From an uncultured Clostridia bacterium (lineage in GTDB: Bacteria; Bacillota; Clostridia; Oscillospirales; Ruminococcaceae): a stretch of 54,320 nt of DNA. Below, in pieces: positions 20,701-28,037 of the stretch (within the stretch, counting starts at the first letter, position 1; each line of letters opens with the position of its first letter). The stretch is taken from NCBI GenBank assembly GCA_947624155.1, contig CANQJB010000005.1, positions 1 through 54,320 on the forward strand, written 5' to 3'. The translations under genes and the position numbers were made by a program. The notes beneath the pieces are model-generated. The model saw only the letters and a list, made by a program, of their open reading frames with translations, made no database searches and was not told where the DNA came from.

Positions 20701-22137
20701 ATGATAAAAGGTTATGAAATTGTGGTCGGCCTTGAGGTTCACGCCGAGCTGAACACAAAGACTAAAATTTACTGCAATTGCCGCAACTCCTTCGGCCTCG
20801 AGGTCAACACACAGGTCTGCCCGATATGCCTCGGTATGCCGGGAACTTTGCCGACCCTCAACGAAAAGGTCGTTGAATATGCGATCAAAATGGGCCACGC
20901 GCTCAACTGCAAAATCAACAGGATCTGCAAGCAGGATCGCAAAAACTATTTCTACCCCGACCTGCCTAAGTCCTATCAGATCTCTCAGGCTGACATTCCG
21001 CTCTGTGCCGACGGCTATCTCGACGTTATGATGGGCGACGGAAATGTCAAGCGCATCGGCGTCGAGAGAATCCATATCGAGGAGGACGCCGGAAAGCTCC
21101 TTCATTCCGACAAGTTTGACGGCTCTCTGGTCGACTTCAACCGCTGCGGCGTTCCGCTTATCGAGATCGTCTCGAGGCCGGATATGCGCAGCTCTGACGA
21201 AGCAAAGGCATATCTTGAAACTATACGCTCGATACTCAAATACATCGACATCTCCGACTGCAAGATGCAGGAGGGCTCAATCAGATGCGACGTCAACGTT
21301 TCGGTTCACAAGCCGGGCGAGCCTTTTGGCACGCGCTGCGAGATGAAAAACGTCAACAGCTTCTCCGCGGCCGTCAGGGGAATCGACTACGAGGCAAATC
21401 GTCAGATCGAGATTCTCGAAGCCGGAGGAACGGTGACTCAGGAGACCCGCCGCTGGGACGATCAGAAGGGAATAAGCGTCTCGATGCGTTCAAAGGAGGA
21501 TGCTCAGGACTACCGCTATTTCCCCGAACCCGATCTTTTGACTATCGTCGTTCCTGAAGAAAAAGTGATCGAGCTCAAGAATACTCTGCCCGAACTCCCG
21601 AACGCGAAGATTATGCGCTATGTCAAAGACTACGGAATCAGCCACTATGACGCCGAGATGATCGTCGACGTCGTTGAAAAATCCGCTTTCTTTGAAAAGT
21701 GCATCGAGGCGGGCTGCAAGTCGCCGAAGCTTCTTTCAAACTGGATACTCGGAGAAATATCAAAGTTTATGAACGAGGGCAGGGCAATCGAAGACACTAA
21801 GCTGACTCCCGAAAAAATGTCTGAGCTAATCGGGCTTATTGCCGACGGGAAGATCTCGACAGCCGCCGGAAAGACCGTTTTCGACATCATTCTGAACGAA
21901 GACAGGGATATTTCCTCAATAATTGAGGAAAAGGGCCTCGCTCAGGTTTCGGACGACTCAGCGCTCGAAGCGATTGCCGACTCAGTTCTTAAAGAAAACG
22001 AGAAGTCGGTCAGCGACTATCTCGGCGGAAAAACCAATGCGCTCGGATATCTCGTCGGCCAGTGCATGAAAGCTTCAAAGGGCAAGGCGAATCCCGGAAG
22101 AATGAAGGAAATTATACTCAAAAAGATCAGCGGCTGA
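20701..22137 (+). CDS. gatB: Asp/Glu-tRNA amidotransferase subunit GatB
   Basis: GatB phosphorylates and amidates the misacylated tRNA. The 478-residue protein has EIVVGLEVHAEL at the start, KNYFYPDLPKSYQISQ, GIERIHIEEDAGK-type sequence, and a C-terminal YqeY-like helical domain ending in GRAMEI-like KGKANPGRMKEII. An AGGAGGGGA site precedes the ATG. The last 11 bases overlap the end of the convergent ylbJ-like gene, and the transcription terminator is inside that gene. Confidence 0.97.
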   Translation: MIKGYEIVVGLEVHAELNTKTKIYCNCRNSFGLEVNTQVCPICLGMPGTLPTLNEKVVEYAIKMGHALNCKINRICKQDRKNYFYPDLPKSYQISQADIPLCADGYLDVMMGDGNVKRIGVERIHIEEDAGKLLHSDKFDGSLVDFNRCGVPLIEIVSRPDMRSSDEAKAYLETIRSILKYIDISDCKMQEGSIRCDVNVSVHKPGEPFGTRCEMKNVNSFSAAVRGIDYEANRQIEILEAGGTVTQETRRWDDQKGISVSMRSKEDAQDYRYFPEPDLLTIVVPEEKVIELKNTLPELPNAKIMRYVKDYGISHYDAEMIVDVVEKSAFFEKCIEAGCKSPKLLSNWILGEISKFMNEGRAIEDTKLTPEKMSELIGLIADGKISTAAGKTVFDIILNEDRDISSIIEEKGLAQVSDDSALEAIADSVLKENEKSVSDYLGGKTNALGYLVGQCMKASKGKANPGRMKEIILKKISG

Positions 22138-23137
22138 GCTTCGACTGCTCGTTCAGCGTGATAAAAACCATCGCCGCGACACATAAAATCGGAATAAGGC
22201 TTGGGCTTTGGCTCAGCCTTATTTTTGTTGCAGCGCTGACGATTCCGAAGCGTGTCAAAAGCTTTTCGAGCAAATAGGCATAGCCTGCCGTCAGCATCAG
22301 CGAGATCGGTCTCAAAAGGTAGAATCTTTTCAGGCTGAATCTGCCGTTTATGACCGACAGAAGCTGCATATTGACACATATACCTCCGAAGCCGAGAAGA
22401 ACGGCAGCAGTGACAAGTGAAATGCCTTGTCGCGGTGAAAGTACAGAAATGTTGGAGATTTCAAGAATGGCGCCAGAATATTTCAGCTCGCTTAACTTCG
22501 GAAAGTATGCTTCAAGAACCGCTCTCAAAGCGGAGAAAAACAGAATCATTGAGCAAATTCCGGTCATCGCTCCTGTTGCGGAGTTGATGCTGTCAATCAT
22601 CAGCTTAGTTGAAAAACCGGAATGCTGTAAAGCGCTATTGCTTGACAGGCTCTTGTGCTTTAAAAGATATGCCGCAAACATTGTTGTGTTTGAAAGTATA
22701 ACTGCACCGAGAGCGGCAAGGCCATAGCGCACATCTCCGAATACCGCCGCACCTACAACCCCGGCTGCGAACGCCGGGCCGCAGCCGTAACAAAAGCATA
22801 CTGCCGAGGCGGCTTCGTCCTTTGTGACCGAGCCGCTTTCTACTGCCTCCGCGAGCAGCTCCGCGCCGATAGGGTATCCGCCGACATTTCCGAAAATAAA
22901 CGCCGTCAGGATTGACGTATTGACATGAGCGCTCCTCAGAAGAAGCGACACAGTGCCGCTTCGTGATATTGCAGTTGAAATGACCGACATTGCAAATAGC
23001 GACGGAATGATCCTGTAAACGCAGGTTTTAACTGATTCCGTTATCGCCTGAGAAACTGCCTCCTGCTTCAGAATCAGCATTACTCCGATACCGCACAAAG
23101 TTGCCAGAATAACCATATCCTTGAACTTTTTTGACAT
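22127..23137 (-). CDS. YlbJ-like sporulation integral membrane protein
   Basis: The 336-residue protein has about eight membrane segments and the nucleoside-recognition (Gate) fold shared with SpmA, SpmB and YlbJ. Recognisable pieces are GNVGGYPIGAELLAEAV, CFCYGCGPAFAAGVVG and LLGFGGICVNMQLLS, which match the YlbJ pattern. In B. subtilis ylbJ is a sigma-E gene that affects heat-resistant spore formation. A sigma-E-like promoter lies upstream, supporting the mother-cell assignment. Start ATG 23137 follows AAAGGAGC. What it transports, if anything, is unknown. Confidence 0.8.
   Translation of the reverse strand: MSKKFKDMVILATLCGIGVMLILKQEAVSQAITESVKTCVYRIIPSLFAMSVISTAISRSGTVSLLLRSAHVNTSILTAFIFGNVGGYPIGAELLAEAVESGSVTKDEAASAVCFCYGCGPAFAAGVVGAAVFGDVRYGLAALGAVILSNTTMFAAYLLKHKSLSSNSALQHSGFSTKLMIDSINSATGAMTGICSMILFFSALRAVLEAYFPKLSELKYSGAILEISNISVLSPRQGISLVTAAVLLGFGGICVNMQLLSVINGRFSLKRFYLLRPISLMLTAGYAYLLEKLLTRFGIVSAATKIRLSQSPSLIPILCVAAMVFITLNEQSKLSR
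22193..22226 (+). terminator. Intrinsic terminator of gatCAB, inside the opposing gene
   Basis: AATAAGGCT at 22193-22201 pairs with AGCCTTATT at 22215-22223; a further GGGC/GCTC helix with one G-U and a single bulged T closes a TTTG loop. A T-run follows on the + strand. It lies about 55 bases after the gatB stop and within the 3' coding part of the ylbJ-like gene. Confidence 0.75.
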
Positions 23138-23175
23138 ATTTTCTGCTCCTTTGTCCTCAAATAGTTTGTCTTTAA

Positions 23176-23204
23176 ATTCTATGCGAAATCTGAGACGAGT
23201 ATAA
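23176..23204 (-). promoter_or_regulatory. Sigma-E-like promoter of the ylbJ-like gene
   Basis: On the minus strand TTATACT (23204-23198) is followed after 14 bases by CATAGAAT (23183-23176). The known sigma-E consensus is KMATATT, 13-15 bases, CATACAnT, so the -10 matches 7 of the 8 positions (n free) and the -35 is weaker. On the + strand the same region contains TATAAT (23200-23205), possibly for yqfC. Confidence 0.5.
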
Positions 23205-23239
23205 TTTAGAAGGAAAATCAGCAGGAAGGGAATTTAAAT

Positions 23240-23515
23240 ATGGCAGTTTGGGAGAATTTGCGCCAAAAAATGCGCGAAGCGACTTTCACCGAGGTCTGCG
23301 TGACCGTTACCGGTGGAAGAGAGGTGACGGTTGAGAATGTCACCCATGTATATGAGTGCAACGAAATAATGGCACGGGTGCGCTCGCGCGAGGGCGACGT
23401 TATCATCTGGGGCGAGGAACTTAAAATGTCGAGCTACCGCGAAAATTTCGTCAGAATCAGCGGGAAGATCAGCTCGGTCGAGCTTGTCGGGAAATCGGGT
23501 GTGAAAGATGATTGA
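23240..23515 (+). CDS. yqfC: Sporulation protein YqfC
   Basis: The 91-residue protein has the YabP/YqfC fold: two short beta repeats with ENVTHVYECNEIMARVRSREGDVIIWGEEL. yqfC and yqfD are paired in nearly all spore formers and are expressed in the mother cell in B. subtilis; the family is tied to spore coat/envelope assembly. GGAAGGGAAT precedes the ATG. Its 3' end overlaps yqfD by 8 bases. Confidence 0.9.
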   Translation: MAVWENLRQKMREATFTEVCVTVTGGREVTVENVTHVYECNEIMARVRSREGDVIIWGEELKMSSYRENFVRISGKISSVELVGKSGVKDD

Positions 23516-24674
23516 CAGATTGCTCTCGGGCGAGGTCACATTCAAAATCGACGGGTTTGACACCTCGCTGCTTTGTGATAAGCTTCAGAAAGTCTGCAAA
23601 GTGATATCGCTTTACACTAAATCCGACAGCGTATATCTGACTACAACCGGATTTCACGAAAAAAGAGTGCAAAAGCTGTGTGAAGCTTCAAGCTGCGTAT
23701 GCGAGGTCACCGAGCGAAAAGGCACGATTTTTAAGGCAAAGAAATATTTCGGGCGTGCAGGTCTGTTTGCCGGAGCGCTGCTGATGAGCGCGCTGATATT
23801 CTATCTTTCAAATGTCGTCATGAAGGTTGAAATCAACGGTACATCTGATCAAGCCACGATAAAGGAAATCAGAGAAATGCTCCGAGAAGAGGGCGTAAAA
23901 GCGGGAGTTTACATTCCCTCGATAAACTTTATTGAGCTTTCAAACAGGCTTTTTACCCATTCCGACAATATCGCCTGGGCGTCGGTCGGCAGCAGGGGAT
24001 CGGTGATCGTGGTCAATGTCAGTACGCCAACCCCAAAAAATGACAGCGAAGAAAGGCGGATACCCTGTAATATTATCGCCTCAAGAGATGCAGTCGTTGT
24101 CGACGCAGAGGTCATGGTCGGGCAGCTGAGCGTTTTGATCGGCGAAGCTGTCTATAAAGGCCAAATGCTTGTCAGCGGGATCGTCGACCGTCAGAACGGA
24201 ATCGCGAGATATTATCATTCCTACGCGAGAATTACCGGGCGTTATGATGAAACGGTCGAGTTTAGGCAGAATTTTGCCGAGGAGACTGTTCTCAGCGGAA
24301 AAAAGCTTTACAGAAAAAGTCTGAATTTCTTTGAGCTTGAAATACCTCTCCCGGGCGAGCTTTTAGATCAAAATGCGGATTATGCCGTCAGGAAGCAGAC
24401 AACATCTGTAAAGCTGTTCGGCATTACACTGCCGGTCTCGGTCAATACATACGAATACACCGAGCGGATATCAAGCCTTGCGCTCTATTCTCCTGAAGAA
24501 GCGCAGAAAATGCTCTATAAGCGGCTGGAAAACTACGAAAAGAACATACTCGGCGACGTTAAGATCATTGAGCGAAGCATCAGCGAGAAAAAAAGCGAGA
24601 GCGGAATCATGCTGAAGGTCAAATACACTCTCGAAGGCGATATCGGGCGCGACTCCGAAATCTACATAAAGTAA
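23508..24674 (+). CDS. yqfD: Sporulation protein YqfD
   Basis: The 388-residue protein has an N-terminal cytoplasmic part, one membrane segment at about 84-105 (AGALLMSALIFYLSNVVM), then a large extracytoplasmic domain with the FtsQ/POTRA-like start VEINGTSDQATIKEIREML and the conserved GSRGSVIVVNV and GQMLVSGIV segments. It is the standard partner of yqfC, with overlapping ends. It belongs to the mother-cell sporulation set; the molecular role is not established. Confidence 0.92.
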   Translation: MIDRLLSGEVTFKIDGFDTSLLCDKLQKVCKVISLYTKSDSVYLTTTGFHEKRVQKLCEASSCVCEVTERKGTIFKAKKYFGRAGLFAGALLMSALIFYLSNVVMKVEINGTSDQATIKEIREMLREEGVKAGVYIPSINFIELSNRLFTHSDNIAWASVGSRGSVIVVNVSTPTPKNDSEERRIPCNIIASRDAVVVDAEVMVGQLSVLIGEAVYKGQMLVSGIVDRQNGIARYYHSYARITGRYDETVEFRQNFAEETVLSGKKLYRKSLNFFELEIPLPGELLDQNADYAVRKQTTSVKLFGITLPVSVNTYEYTERISSLALYSPEEAQKMLYKRLENYEKNILGDVKIIERSISEKKSESGIMLKVKYTLEGDIGRDSEIYIK

Positions 24675-24691
24675 CTTTTTCCTCAGAGCTA

Positions 24692-24720
24692 TTGAATTAT
24701 TGAACCCTTTCTGCTATAAT
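24692..24720 (+). promoter_or_regulatory. Predicted sigma-A promoter of phoH-ybeY-era
   Basis: TTGAAT (24692-24697), 17-base spacer, TATAAT (24715-24720). It lies in the 100-base gap between yqfD and phoH, so the phoH cluster has its own promoter independent of the sporulation pair. Confidence 0.7.
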
Positions 24721-24726
24721 AATTAT

Positions 24727-24743
24727 GGAATATAGTATATTCC
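24727..24743. promoter_or_regulatory. Palindrome at the phoH transcription start: candidate operator
   Basis: GGAATATAGTATATTCC is a perfect palindrome with 8-base arms around one central base. It begins 6 bases after the -10 box, where the transcript would start, a typical repressor position. No known regulator is assigned to it. Confidence 0.5.
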
Positions 24744-24774
24744 TAAACGTAAAATCGAAAGGGACTGTATAAAA

Positions 24775-25743
24775 TTGGCGGAGAAGTCGGTTGTTGTCAC
24801 TAACATGGACGCTATGCTGAATCTTTTCGGCAGCTACGACGAAAATATAAAAATTATCCAGAGCGAGCTCGGCGTTGATATTCTGAGCCGCGGGAGCGAT
24901 ATCAGGATCACCGGCCCAGACCGCGATGTCGAAAGGGCTTATTCCTGCTTGAGCGGGCTTCTCAGAGTCGCTGAGCGCGGGGAGAATATCACCGAGCAGC
25001 AGGTCAGGTATTTCATAACCATGGCCGACGAAAGCGACCCCGAGGAGATCGCCGGTCTTTCGGACGGCGGAATTTGCATCACCACCAGCGGAAAGGTAAT
25101 CAAGCCGAAGACGCTCGGTCAGAAAAAATACATCGAGTCGATAAACTCTAACACTATTTCGTTCGGTATCGGGCCTGCTGGAACCGGAAAGACTTTTTTG
25201 GCCGTTTCGATGGCTGTCAGAGCCTTTAAGGCCCACAGCGTCAGCAAAATTATTCTGACCCGCCCCGCGGTTGAGGCAGGCGAAAAGCTCGGATTCCTGC
25301 CGGGTGACCTGCAGAACAAGGTTGACCCTTATCTTCGGCCGCTTTATGACGCACTCTATGAAATGCTCGGCGCGGAAACATTTGCGAGGCTCCAGGAGCG
25401 CGGCTCGATCGAGGTCGCGCCGCTCGCCTATATGCGCGGGCGGACTCTTGACGAGTCGTTCATAATTCTAGATGAAGCGCAGAACACCTCTCCCGAGCAG
25501 ATGAAGATGTTTTTGACCCGACTCGGCTTCAATTCAAAAATGGTTATAACCGGCGACGTGACTCAGATCGACCTGCCGAATCCGCGAAATTCCGGCCTTG
25601 TCGAGGCGGTGAAGGTTCTCAAAAATGTCAAGGACATAGGCATAAACCATTTCACCGAAAAGGACGTTGTGCGCCACAGGCTTGTCCAGGACATTGTAAA
25701 GGCCTATGAGCAGTATAGCGCCGAAAGGAGCCGCAGAAAATGA
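24775..25743 (+). CDS. phoH: PhoH-family ATPase
   Basis: The 322-residue protein has an N-terminal KH-like part (residues about 20-70), the Walker A motif GPAGTGKT near 130-137 and Walker B with LDEAQNTSPEQMKMFLTR. PhoH proteins are predicted RNA helicase-like ATPases, and the gene sits next to ybeY in most bacteria, which suggests a job in rRNA maturation or decay. Start is TTG 24775, about ten bases after AAAGGGA. The stop overlaps the ybeY start by 4 bases. Confidence 0.93.
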   Translation: MAEKSVVVTNMDAMLNLFGSYDENIKIIQSELGVDILSRGSDIRITGPDRDVERAYSCLSGLLRVAERGENITEQQVRYFITMADESDPEEIAGLSDGGICITTSGKVIKPKTLGQKKYIESINSNTISFGIGPAGTGKTFLAVSMAVRAFKAHSVSKIILTRPAVEAGEKLGFLPGDLQNKVDPYLRPLYDALYEMLGAETFARLQERGSIEVAPLAYMRGRTLDESFIILDEAQNTSPEQMKMFLTRLGFNSKMVITGDVTQIDLPNPRNSGLVEAVKVLKNVKDIGINHFTEKDVVRHRLVQDIVKAYEQYSAERSRRK

Positions 25744-26210
25744 ACCTTGTGAACATCTATAACCGCCAGAGAAAGCTTGCGGTCTCCGAAGATTTAAATA
25801 AGCTGATTGAGACCTGCTGCAATGCTTCGCTAGAAGCAGAAAATTTCACCGAACCGGCGACTGTCGATGTTACACTGGTCAGCAACCGCAAGATCCGCGA
25901 ATATAACCGCGAGTACCGCGGGATCGACCGCGCGACAGATGTTCTTTCGTTCCCGCTGGGCGAGGGAGGGGAGTATGACACCGACCCGGAGACAGGCTGC
26001 TGCCTTCTAGGCGACATTGTCATATCGCTAGAACGAGCCGCGGAACAGGCTGAGGAATACGGCCACAGCTTTGAGCGCGAGGTCGGTTTTCTGACCGTTC
26101 ACTCGATGCTGCATCTTTTGGGCTATGACCATATCGAGGAATCGGACGGCGAAATTATGCGGGCGCATGAAAAGAAAATACTGAATAAAATCGGACTGAA
26201 AAGGGACTAA
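25740..26210 (+). CDS. ybeY: Endoribonuclease / rRNA maturation factor YbeY
   Basis: YbeY is a zinc-dependent RNase acting in 16S rRNA 3'-end maturation and ribosome quality control. The 156-residue protein has RATDVLSFPLG and the zinc motif HSMLHLLGYDH (three His); the residue after the first His is Ser where Gly is usual. It overlaps phoH by 4 bases and precedes era by 2 bases, the classic ribosome-maturation trio. Confidence 0.95.
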   Translation: MNLVNIYNRQRKLAVSEDLNKLIETCCNASLEAENFTEPATVDVTLVSNRKIREYNREYRGIDRATDVLSFPLGEGGEYDTDPETGCCLLGDIVISLERAAEQAEEYGHSFEREVGFLTVHSMLHLLGYDHIEESDGEIMRAHEKKILNKIGLKRD

Positions 26211-26212
26211 TT

Positions 26213-27112
26213 ATGACTAAAAGTGCTTTTATAACCATTCTCGGCAGGCCGAATGTCGGCAAATCATCGCTCTTAAACGCGATCATCGGAGAAAAAATCG
26301 CCGCGGTCAGCTCAAAGCCCCAGACCACCAGAACAAAGATCACCGGAGTTCTGACAGAAGGGGAGATTCAGCTTGTCTTCATCGACACCCCCGGAATACT
26401 GCGCGAAAAGGACAAGCTTGCCTCTCACATGATAAAGGCGATCGACAGCTCGGTCAGCTCGATAGACGCCGCTATTTTGGTCGTTGACGCCGAGAAAAAG
26501 CCCTCCGTTCAGGAAAAGGAGCTTCTTTCAAAGCTTTCAAAGAAAACGCCTGTTCTTTTAGTCATCAATAAAATCGACCTTTTTCCGGATAAAGAGCAGC
26601 TTATTCCGGTTATTGCGGAATATTCCTCGCTCTATGACTTCGCCGCGGTAATTCCGGTATCCGCTCTTGAAAACGACGGACTTGACATCATCGTCGATCA
26701 GCTCAAAGCCTATGCCGCCGACGGACCGCATTATTTTCCCGACGGCAAGTTCACCGACCAGCCGGAGAGGGTGATCGTCGCCGAGATGATCCGCGAAAAG
26801 CTTCTGGAGCTGCTTTCTGACGAGGTTCCTCACGGAATCGCGGTCGGCGTTGAAAGAATGGACGAGCACGACAACCGCGACGGCGAGAGCATACTCGATA
26901 TCGAGGCGACAATTTACTGCGAAAAGGAGTCGCACAAGGGAATCGTCATCGGAAAGCGCGGGGCGATGCTTAAACAGGTCGGAACTCTTGCCCGGGCAGA
27001 CATTGAGCGTTTCTTTATGATCAGGGCGAATCTTCAGCTCTGGGTGAAGGTCAAAGAGGGCTGGCGCAACCGCGAGGGACTTATCAAAAACTTCGGGCTC
27101 TCAAACGACTGA
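26213..27112 (+). CDS. era: GTPase Era
   Basis: Era binds the 16S rRNA 3' end and checks 30S assembly. The 299-residue protein has G1 GRPNVGKSS, the switch region KPQTTRTKITG, G3 DTPGI, G4 NKID and a C-terminal KH domain with GKRGAMLKQVG. Length is standard. It closes the phoH-ybeY-era unit; 75 bases separate it from yqzL. Confidence 0.97.
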   Translation: MTKSAFITILGRPNVGKSSLLNAIIGEKIAAVSSKPQTTRTKITGVLTEGEIQLVFIDTPGILREKDKLASHMIKAIDSSVSSIDAAILVVDAEKKPSVQEKELLSKLSKKTPVLLVINKIDLFPDKEQLIPVIAEYSSLYDFAAVIPVSALENDGLDIIVDQLKAYAADGPHYFPDGKFTDQPERVIVAEMIREKLLELLSDEVPHGIAVGVERMDEHDNRDGESILDIEATIYCEKESHKGIVIGKRGAMLKQVGTLARADIERFFMIRANLQLWVKVKEGWRNREGLIKNFGLSND

Positions 27113-27187
27113 TTTTTCCACTTATAATTTCGGCCGTTCTGCTTAACCTAATTTTCGGACAAATTATTATGATAAGCAGGTGTCAGA

Positions 27188-27325
27188 ATGGACGAGCTTT
27201 GGGAAAGATTTACTTTGACCGGACTTGTTTCGGATTATATAAACTACATCAGATTTAGACAGAGCGGTGAGAATAATGCTGAAAACGCTGAAAGGGCTGG
27301 TTCTGAGAGAGCGCAGTCTCGGTGA
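27188..27325 (+). CDS. yqzL: YqzL-like small protein
   Basis: A short frame of 45 residues begins at ATG 27188. Its N-terminal half (MDELWERFTLTGLVSDYINY) resembles the B. subtilis YqzL pattern of a short 'W.xF.TG..xxYL' helix, and yqzL always lies between era and recO in Firmicutes, as here. The 3' end overlaps recO by 50 bases in another frame. The last 20 residues are low in similarity and may not matter. Function unknown. Confidence 0.65.
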   Translation: MDELWERFTLTGLVSDYINYIRFRQSGENNAENAERAGSERAQSR

Positions 27326-28037
27326 AAACGACAAGTTTCTTGATATTCTGACCGACACCGACGGGCTTTTAGAGGTCGCGGCAAAAGGAGTCAAGAAGCA
27401 GAATGCAAAAAACGCCTCGGTTTCACAGAGTTTTTGCTATGCGGCCTACTGCCTTTCTGAAAGCAGGGGAAGATATATTCTCAACAGCGCCGAGCCGATC
27501 AGAATGTTTTATGACATCAGCAGCGATATAGAAAAATTTGCTCTTGCAAATTACTTTGCTGAGATGACCCTCTATGTCGCAACTCAGGAGCGCTCAAACT
27601 ATGAAGTTCTGAGGCTGATACTCAACTGTCTACATTTTCTTTCTCTCGGAAACAGAGAAAATCTGCTTTTGAAGTCGACCTTTGAGATGAGGCTGCTTTC
27701 CGAAATAGGGCTGATTCCCAACCTTCTCGGCTGCTGCGAATGTCTTAGGTATTCCGCGCCGCACTTTCAGTTTGACCTCAGAGGCGGCAGACTCTACTGC
27801 GAAAACTGCTTCGGCTCGCGCGATATGACCGACGTCGAATATCTCGACGAAAAGCTGCTTCATGCGATCAGATTCATCGCGCTGACGGATATGCAGAAGC
27901 TTTTCAGCCTCGTTCTTCCGAAGGAATATCTTCTGCCGCTGACAAATATCACCGAGCGATATGCCGAAATTCAGCTTGACCGGCATTTTCCGACGCTCGA
28001 CTTTTACAAATCACTTTTGAATGGGTACTGCTTATGA
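27276..28037 (+). CDS. recO: DNA repair protein RecO
   Basis: RecO anneals single strands and, with RecR, loads RecA on SSB-coated DNA. The 253-residue protein has the N-terminal OB-fold (LKTLKGLVLRERSLGENDKFL) and a central zinc-binding cluster (CCEC...CENC, near residues 156-180). I prefer ATG 27276; GTG 27267 adds three residues and overlaps the ribosome site GGTGAG. The stop overlaps the mutS2 start by 4 bases. Confidence 0.93.
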   Translation: MLKTLKGLVLRERSLGENDKFLDILTDTDGLLEVAAKGVKKQNAKNASVSQSFCYAAYCLSESRGRYILNSAEPIRMFYDISSDIEKFALANYFAEMTLYVATQERSNYEVLRLILNCLHFLSLGNRENLLLKSTFEMRLLSEIGLIPNLLGCCECLRYSAPHFQFDLRGGRLYCENCFGSRDMTDVEYLDEKLLHAIRFIALTDMQKLFSLVLPKEYLLPLTNITERYAEIQLDRHFPTLDFYKSLLNGYCL

